Positions 58,301 through 64,000 of a stretch of 64,000 nucleotides of DNA are shown here, one piece after another. The position numbers and the translations under genes were made by a program. The stretch is from Escarpia spicata (Eukaryota; Annelida; Polychaeta; Sabellida; Siboglinidae): assembly GCA_963995525.1 (NCBI GenBank), contig OZ023213.1:40100594-40164593 (forward strand), read 5' to 3'. The notes under the pieces were generated by a model. That model saw nothing but the letters and a program-made list of their open reading frames with translations, was not told the origin of the DNA and did not search any database. The stretch's first letter is position 1, and each line of letters begins with the position of its first letter.

Positions 58301-58919
58301 ATACTTACCTAGCATGTCATTCGATCGCGTGTCCGATCGCGTGCCAGACCACGCTTCGTACCATGTCGGGAAAAATTGGGACTGGCAAAAATGTGATCCT
58401 GGGTGAGGCCCTGCTTAGACGCGATGTTTTTGTAACGTAGATATGTATGGGGTGTTGTTGATTCATGCCAGTAATACACTAGGTATCAAAATTAGGCAAA
58501 CATTTTGTTATAACAACGAAGTCGAGGTGAGCCCGCATACTACGACAAGTGCCAATTATTGTAACATTTCTATACTTCCGAACGGGAAATTTAACGTAGT
58601 TTGGCAGACCGCAGGCCGGCCCTGTCCTCTGAGTGTGTCATTCACCCCGGTGTCGGGTTTCTGTCGGGCAATGTTGGCACACCCTCTGGGTCAAGCTGTT
58701 GTTTCTAGCGCCCCTAATGTGCTGTATATTATTATGTATGTGTGTGTGTGTGCGTTTGACATTTGGGACTTAGACGTTTTGGCTTCTTCACGCAGATAAC
58801 AGAAAGGGTGGTCAAATAAGATTGCCAAAGAAATATAGACTGGCTGGTGCATTGGAAGTTTCTTAAACGATGTTTGCAGGTGATTTTCCTATTTCTAACA
58901 CATGGAGTCATTTAAATGA

Positions 58920-59490
58920 ATGAGCTGTTCCACAATGTCAGTGATTTCTTTTACAGAACTATTTAGAATGGATGAAGAAAGTAGGAAGCGCCGGCGTGAA
59001 TACAGGAGGAAATGGCAACTCGCTAACCATTCACTGAATAAAATAAAGCGCAGAGATGAAATATTGTTGTCATCTTCTGACAGTGATGAAGACTGGTCTC
59101 GTAATATGCTAGAGGAACCACTTTTAGATGCAGGAGGAAGGAACATTTGCTGAATGGTCAAAGCGCTGTTCACGCTGACTGTGACGCTGAATTGGAGCAG
59201 AATGGTTGGAACTGGGACTTGATCGATGTACATGTTCCAATGTCATCAGAATCTGACAGTGACCACAGTATTTCAGTTTCTCAGGAATTGTCTGCATGGG
59301 TCAACCGTTTTGCTATAAAGCATAACGCAGTGGATGAACTCCTAAAGATCCTAAGAAAAAATTGTCATGCTGAGCTCCCTACTACAGCACGTACATTGCT
59401 ACACACAGCCAGAACTGTTTCAATGGAGACAAGGTCAGGCATGCATTTTGCCTATCTTGGATTAGAAGATGGATTGCTGAAACGATGATA
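58920..59490 (+). pseudogene. Decayed transposon-type ORF pair (frameshifted)
   Basis: Frame 1 (58920-59153) gives a basic stretch ESRKRRREYRRKWQLANHSL and an acidic/Ser cluster SSSDSDEDW. Frame 2 (59147-59488) gives LSAWVNRFAIKHNAVDELLK, ILRKNCHAELPTTARTLLHT and FAYLGLEDGLLKR, then a stop. The L..W.....I...A...LL.IL.......LP..ARTLL.T pattern is common at the N-terminus of transposon-encoded proteins in invertebrates; I cannot name the family. A frameshift near 59145 splits it. There is no transposase core downstream. Confidence 0.55.
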
Positions 59491-59930
59491 TAAAAAACCA
59501 TTAAATTCCACGGCTGGAACTTCACGAACAGCCTTTTTAAATATTGAGCCTCCCAAGTTCTGCACCCCCGGACGAATTTTTCGAAAATGTCTAAATCTAC
59601 AAACCATATCAATGAGCCCGGTAGATCACATGCACAATTTCAAAATCCTTACGTGACCAGCGACAGGTAGACCTGGTGCATGTTAAGCGCTGGGGATTTT
59701 CAAACGTCAATAACTTAAATTATTCAAAATGTCTGCATACATCCAGCGATATATTTTTAGATGGCATAATTATCTTTATAATGATATACAAAAAAAAAAA
59801 ATTCCGAGGCTGGAACTCCATGTACAGCTTTTTGAAATATTGAGCCCCCCAAGTTATCCCCCCGGACGAATTTCGAAAATGTAAATATAGATCACATGCA
59901 AAATTTCAGCCCAATACATGCAAAACTGAC
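59488..59930. repeat. Two diverged copies of a 150-bp segment
   Basis: aaattcc(a/g)cggctggaact, ttgagcc..ccaagtt and cccggacgaattt..cgaaaatgt occur at 59501-59595 and again at 59803-59885, in the same order. Confidence 0.85.
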
Positions 59931-60079
59931 GGGGATGTGGGTGCACATACAAACAGAGAATGAACTGTTTTATAATGTATTTGTCGGGTAGATTTATCCA
60001 CTATGGATACATTTTAGTCATAGGATGTTCAACTACTCTATGTGTCGCAGTTTCGATGTCTCTCATGTTTGTTTCCGAG

Positions 60080-61110
60080 GCATCAATTTAATTTATAATT
60101 TTCGCAATGTTTTCTTCAAAAAAGTTTATAAACTGGCAGCATAATTTCTCCCTTGAATTATTGTCAGGCAGTTTGGAAGATTCCACATTAAGCAGGCTGT
60201 TCATGGCTTCAAAGGCTATACACCGATCGGCATCTTGGAGTAGATTCTGATAATGCTGAATTTTGGCTTGTCGTATCCTCGCGCTGACAGCATTACGACG
60301 ATTCACGTATATTCATCTGCGTATGTCTAATTCCGATGAACGCCAAATGTTTTTATTTTGGCGACGCAACTTTTCGCATTGCATGTAGTTCTTCGCAGTA
60401 CCATGGTGGAGTTCTTCTCTGGCGTGGCCGCCGTAGCATTACCGGAGCAATTTCATCCAAAACCGAAATAACATGTATATACACTGTATATATTATTATA
60501 TATCAAGAATGGAATCCGGATCTGTGGATGATGTATCAAAGCCAGATGCAGGTGTAAGTTGGAATTGCTTTCACTGGTCAGTGTTTTACAATCTACATGT
60601 CGAAGATCTCTTCTGGGTTGTAGTTTAGCCTGGGGGTATTTCTTGTGGGTTGTGTACTCGATAGAGAATGTTACTGATTTGTGGTCGGATATTTCGCTGC
60701 TGATCACGGACACTTTGCTGGTGATAGAGTCGGTTGCCCGTGAGATGATAAGATCCAAAGAGTGACCAGCCTTGTGTGTTGAACAATTAACAACATATTA
60801 TTGATGTAGATCATGTATCTTTAGTAAAGCCATGAATCAAAGGTGCTGAACAAACATCAACATGCAGATTGAAATCTCCCGTGATGACGACTCTCCCAGG
60901 TTAGCAGCCAAGTCATCGAATTCGTCCAAGAACACTGGTATAGGTAGTGTTCGTAGATATAAAAGGCAGTTCAGTTTTGTGTACAATGCCAAGGCCACCA
61001 CCTCTCTTTTCTCTTCTTCCAACTCCGGAAAATGAATAGCCTGGAAGACACAGGTTGATGACTGTAGCAGTGTCTTCCTCTTTTAACCACGTCTCTATCA
61101 ATATGGCGAC
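60080..61110 (-). pseudogene. LINE endonuclease and RT-linker fragment
   Basis: Read on the minus strand: ETWLKEEDTATVINLCLPGY then GRREKRGGGLGIVHKTEL (61101-60913), FLDEFDDLAANL (about 60930), DLIISRATDSITSKVSVISS and EISDHKSV (60758-60680; the SDH motif holds the catalytic His), then RNAVSARIRQAKIQHYQNLL (60306-60240). Frameshifts separate the blocks and the RT itself is missing. ETW, SDH and GGG.G identify a non-LTR endonuclease. Confidence 0.82.
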
Positions 61111-61864
61111 ATCAGCCGCCGTGTCAATGATGTGTTAATTTGCTGACAAGGAATGCTTTCCCAAGAACAGAGTGTGTGTTCAGCAGTAGAACATTCAATT
61201 CAGTTGCCCTCGCCGACCTCTGTACTGGAGTAAGGTTAGCCACATTCACGCCCGTTTGTTTACAAAGAAAGAACACTCTTGATAGTACGGACCTTACGCA
61301 CACCGGCCCTGCAACCGCATTTTATTTTATGTTGGCCACAATAGTGCAGTAAGTTCCACTTCGTTGAAGATAGTCTGGCAGCCAAAGGGCATTTTTTTGA
61401 CCTAACCCCTTTTGGCCTGATGTAGTTTTTCTTTGTTAATTATTCATCTCTGGCATGTATATAATGATATCCAGGTGGGTGTGGAGTTGTGGGCATTTAA
61501 AAAAAAATGAAAATATCAAAAATGGCCAAAAAAATCACCTCATTATCATATCTTTTCAACCAGACACGATACGATTAAAATGTTGTTTTATATGTTTCCA
61601 GGTATGAGGAATTCGATTCCACCATAATTTATATGAAAAATGTAAAGAAAACAAAATGACGGTCATACGTATATGCTACAAATGGTCGCCGACGATGCGA
61701 AAAGACTATATTTCATGTTCCGCAAACAAATAAACATAAGAACATGAACATTTTTTCATCATATGAGGAGAATTACGTAAGATCATCATTTCGTGAAATT
61801 CTTACCTTTCTAATTAAGCATCAGTCCTCTTCATCATGTATAATTAACATACTTGCCGTCTAAT

Positions 61865-62650
61865 TTTTGCAGGCGTGTCCACCTTGGCATGCGCAAAATG
61901 GTGTGCATGCCATGTCAGAGCCGTTGCAGATGCATTTGTTCGTGCTACATGGTATTTCACTTCGACACGAGCACTTGATCAGCTTTAGCAACCCATTTGG
62001 GGCTGACGACGTGTCTGGGGGCTCCCTTGATTCTTGAGGTCGTTTCTTTTTTTGTGCGAAGTTTGGGCAGATAGTCGTTATCTCTCATCTCGTTCAAGTT
62101 GTCGATGATACTATGGCAGATATATGCAAGCTGTAAGCCCAGGTTTTGAGAGTTTCCTGTCCGTGATCACACCTCATGAAGGTAGTTCCAATGGCCATGT
62201 CACTCCAAATGCCATTGAACAGACTAGTTCCAATGGCCATGTCACTCCAAATGCCATTGAACAGACCAGCGTTGTGGTGCATTGTGTGCTGTCCGTTGAT
62301 GAATTGCGCACGTATGCCATCGGGTAAGCCTTCCATAGATCGTAGACAGTAGAGTGCATACTGGGCTTAGTGGACATGCCCTACAGCAAAGAACATAGGG
62401 ACCATAGCCTTCACAGGGTCAAGATGCAAAGCACAGTCTACTTCTCGCTCTGCTCGAATGTATTTGAGAATCACAAAGACGGGCTTGATGAGACAATCCA
62501 CCCAAAGCTTTGTTGTTCTGCTCTGAGATGTAGTGTTATCTAGTGCTTGTAGAAGATCACTCGTGCATTCCAGATGGTGTTTGGCAAAGACGGGTCAAAG
62601 TAGTTCCTCTACCAGCATCCTGAAAACTGTGACATCCTGAGGGTATTTCT
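61865..62650 (-). pseudogene. Decayed transposon gene with Cys-rich C-terminus
   Basis: The minus strand, over several frames, reads TKLWVDCLIKPVFVILKYIR and AEREVDCALHLDPVKAMVPM FFAVGHVH, then a stop, QYALYCLRSMEGLPDGIRAQ, GLFNGIWSDMAIGT, a second copy of that motif, TFMRCDHGQETLKTWAYSLH, and finally LIKCSCRSEIPCSTNKCICN with CTPFCACQGGHACKN. I recognise this as a type of ORF found repeatedly in invertebrate and fish genomes inside mobile DNA, but cannot assign a named superfamily. It has stops and frameshifts. The Cys cluster (C-x-C-x5-C-x4-C-x-C...) probably binds zinc. Confidence 0.6.
62180..62268. repeat. 42-bp perfect tandem duplication inside the Cys-rich ORF
   Basis: agttccaatggccatgtcac then tccaaatgccattgaacaga ct occurs twice back to back. 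It keeps the frame and adds 14 residues (FNGIWSDMAIGT.. twice). Confidence 0.97.
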
Positions 62651-63389
62651 TGCCACTCAGCATTTTCAGTACATCTCCAAATGCAACACTTAGTATTTTT
62701 ACGATCCAGTTTCAGCCATTAGTGTGCCAATACAGTCACAGTAACTCATTAGGAGGTGCATACCACACAGTCTCAGATAGATGTTACCGAGCTGGGTTGG
62801 GTTCCCCCAGATGGGTCTACATACACCCAACTGGGCAAAACTGTATGCAGAATTCTTGTAGACAAACTATCGAGTGGTAAAGAAAATAATCAGCAATACA
62901 ATGTAATGATCCGCATGCCTTATGTTAGCGTAAAGACTGATCTCTAGGGATCAATAAGAAGTTGAACAACTATACATTAGTGTTTCCATGGAAGTGGGTG
63001 AGGCTTGCCGTGAACTAGAAATATACCGTTTGTTGCAATTTTGCAACCGTTTTCATTGTTTTTTACATTTAACAAATGGAATTTCTTATGTCTGAAAACA
63101 TGTAAAAAGACGTTTTAATAGTGTATGTATACGTTACCTGGTTGAAAATATGTTACAATTGGTATAGTAGGCAACCATTTTTAGGCCGCCATTTTGTTTT
63201 CTTTACATATTTTCATATCAGTTATGGCGGAATAGAATTCCTCATGTTCAGAAACATATAAAACAACATTTTAATCATGTGTGTATCTCGTCTGGTTGCA
63301 AAGATATGATAATAAATGGATTACATTCATGCTTGAGATGAATAATCAACAAATACAAAAACTATATCAGGCAAAAAGGGGTTACCCCC

Positions 63390-63655
63390 CTCAGATGCTG
63401 GACTAAGATGGCCTTAGTGTTTCAAGGCAGTTCCTGATGCTATGTAGCGTGGTTACCGAGTAACGCAGTGTCATGGTGCCAAGTTCAACATTATTAAAAC
63501 TCGCAATTTGTAGACAGGTAAAAGCAGATGATATAAAATTGTTCAGATCTCTAATATATTGTTCAGTTTTTGCCGAATTTATAAACACCCGTGAATGAAG
63601 CATTAGTCTTGGATTTGATGGTGTATAAAATTATGAATAAAGGTTATTATTATTG
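63390..63655 (+). mobile_element. LINE-like 3' tail
   Basis: Ends ttatgaataaaggttattattattg, the AATAAA-plus-(att)n terminus of CR1/L2-type LINEs. No coding part could be recognised upstream, so only the tail is supported. Confidence 0.4.
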
Positions 63656-63676
63656 TATATGTGCATGCCTGCAATT

Positions 63677-63730
63677 GTGTGTGTATGGTGTGTTGTGTGT
63701 GCATGTGTGTGTGTGTGTGTGTGTGTGTGC
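63677..63730. repeat. (gt)n microsatellite
   Basis: gtgtgtgtatggtgtgttgt then about 15 gt dinucleotides. Confidence 0.97.
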
Positions 63731-64000
63731 CCTAACCCTATGAGGTATACATTTTTGTTACACATGGAATAAATATAGATGCTCCTATGCACAGCATGGT
63801 GCTAGGCTGAATGGAAAGCAATGGTGAAGAAGTAATAATACAAATCGAGAGAGATGCAAAGTAGTTCTTTTGTTTAACCGGTTAACTATGGAATGTGATG
63901 ATCTGAGTCATTTAGTCTGCATGTACATGATGGCACACATACAACTGAAAAGCCGCAGTCTTGTGGCAAATGTCACAGATTATTTATTTGTGCACGTTGT

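Larger units (their letters stand above)
56431..58413. mobile_element. hAT-like DNA transposon, interrupted by a scaffold gap
   Basis: Perfect 14-bp terminal inverted repeats CAGGGCCTCACCCA / TGGGTGAGGCCCTG, beginning CAGG as in hAT elements. The flanks ctaagacg (56423-56430) and cttagacg (58414-58421) form an 8-bp target duplication with one mismatch. No intact transposase is seen; 200 N lie inside. Confidence 0.78.
61403..63384. mobile_element. 2-kb element with long terminal inverted repeats
   Basis: 61403-61672 is repeated in inverse orientation at about 63180-63384: taaccccttttggcctgatg, ttattcatctc..gcatg, attatcatatctttncaacc, attaaaatgttgttttatat and gtaaagaaaacaaaatgacgg, in order. 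The right repeat contains a second, diverged direct copy (63060-63170). The interior holds a decayed Cys-rich ORF. The target duplication was not resolved. Confidence 0.72.

Overview
This is a window of animal nuclear DNA: AT-rich, dominated by introns and repeats, with GT-AG introns and many LINE, SINE, DNA-transposon and minisatellite remnants. The retroelement mix (PHD-finger LINE, L2/CR1-type 3' tails, tRNA-derived SINE, hAT, pogo/Tigger-like, Harbinger-like and TTAA elements) and the protein sequences point to a marine invertebrate, perhaps a lophotrochozoan or another non-vertebrate bilaterian. The species cannot be fixed from the sequence alone.

Two protein-coding genes can be reconstructed, and they converge tail to tail. 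The first is VPS33A (plus strand, exons from 458 to a stop at 22812). It is the Sec1/Munc18-family subunit of the HOPS/CORVET endolysosomal tethering complexes. Thirteen coding exons are in phase with each other; about the first 100 residues lie upstream of the window. The second, on the minus strand (start 41677, stop 25966), encodes a type II membrane protein with an extracellular carboxylesterase/cholinesterase fold. Its catalytic Ser and His are replaced (Gly and Arg), so it looks like a neurotactin/neuroligin-type adhesion protein, not an enzyme.

The introns carry most of the unusual material. One VPS33A intron holds about 33 copies of a 79-bp unit with higher-order structure and internal dyad symmetry. 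Another holds about 190 copies of a 43-bp unit that starts on the exon's own 5' splice site and repeats it; part of that array was later duplicated together with a unique 130-bp flank. In the esterase gene, one exon lies between a 28-bp array and a 65-95-bp array, and the latter also repeats the exon's 5' splice site. LINE fragments, a 1.1-kb Tigger-like element, a 1.2-kb TTAA element and a repeat pair with a conserved hairpin fill the remaining introns.

From about 42 kb to the end there is no convincing protein-coding host gene. This part holds a 2.1-kb Harbinger-like element, a CpG-rich promoter-like region with a candidate spliced noncoding transcript (45.35-47.93 kb), LINE/SINE/Ty3 remnants, a 1.6-kb satellite with about 90 ACGT palindromes at roughly helical-turn spacing (54.05-55.69 kb), a hAT element interrupted by a 200-N scaffold gap, a decayed transposon-type ORF pair, and a long-inverted-repeat element enclosing a decayed Cys-rich transposon gene.
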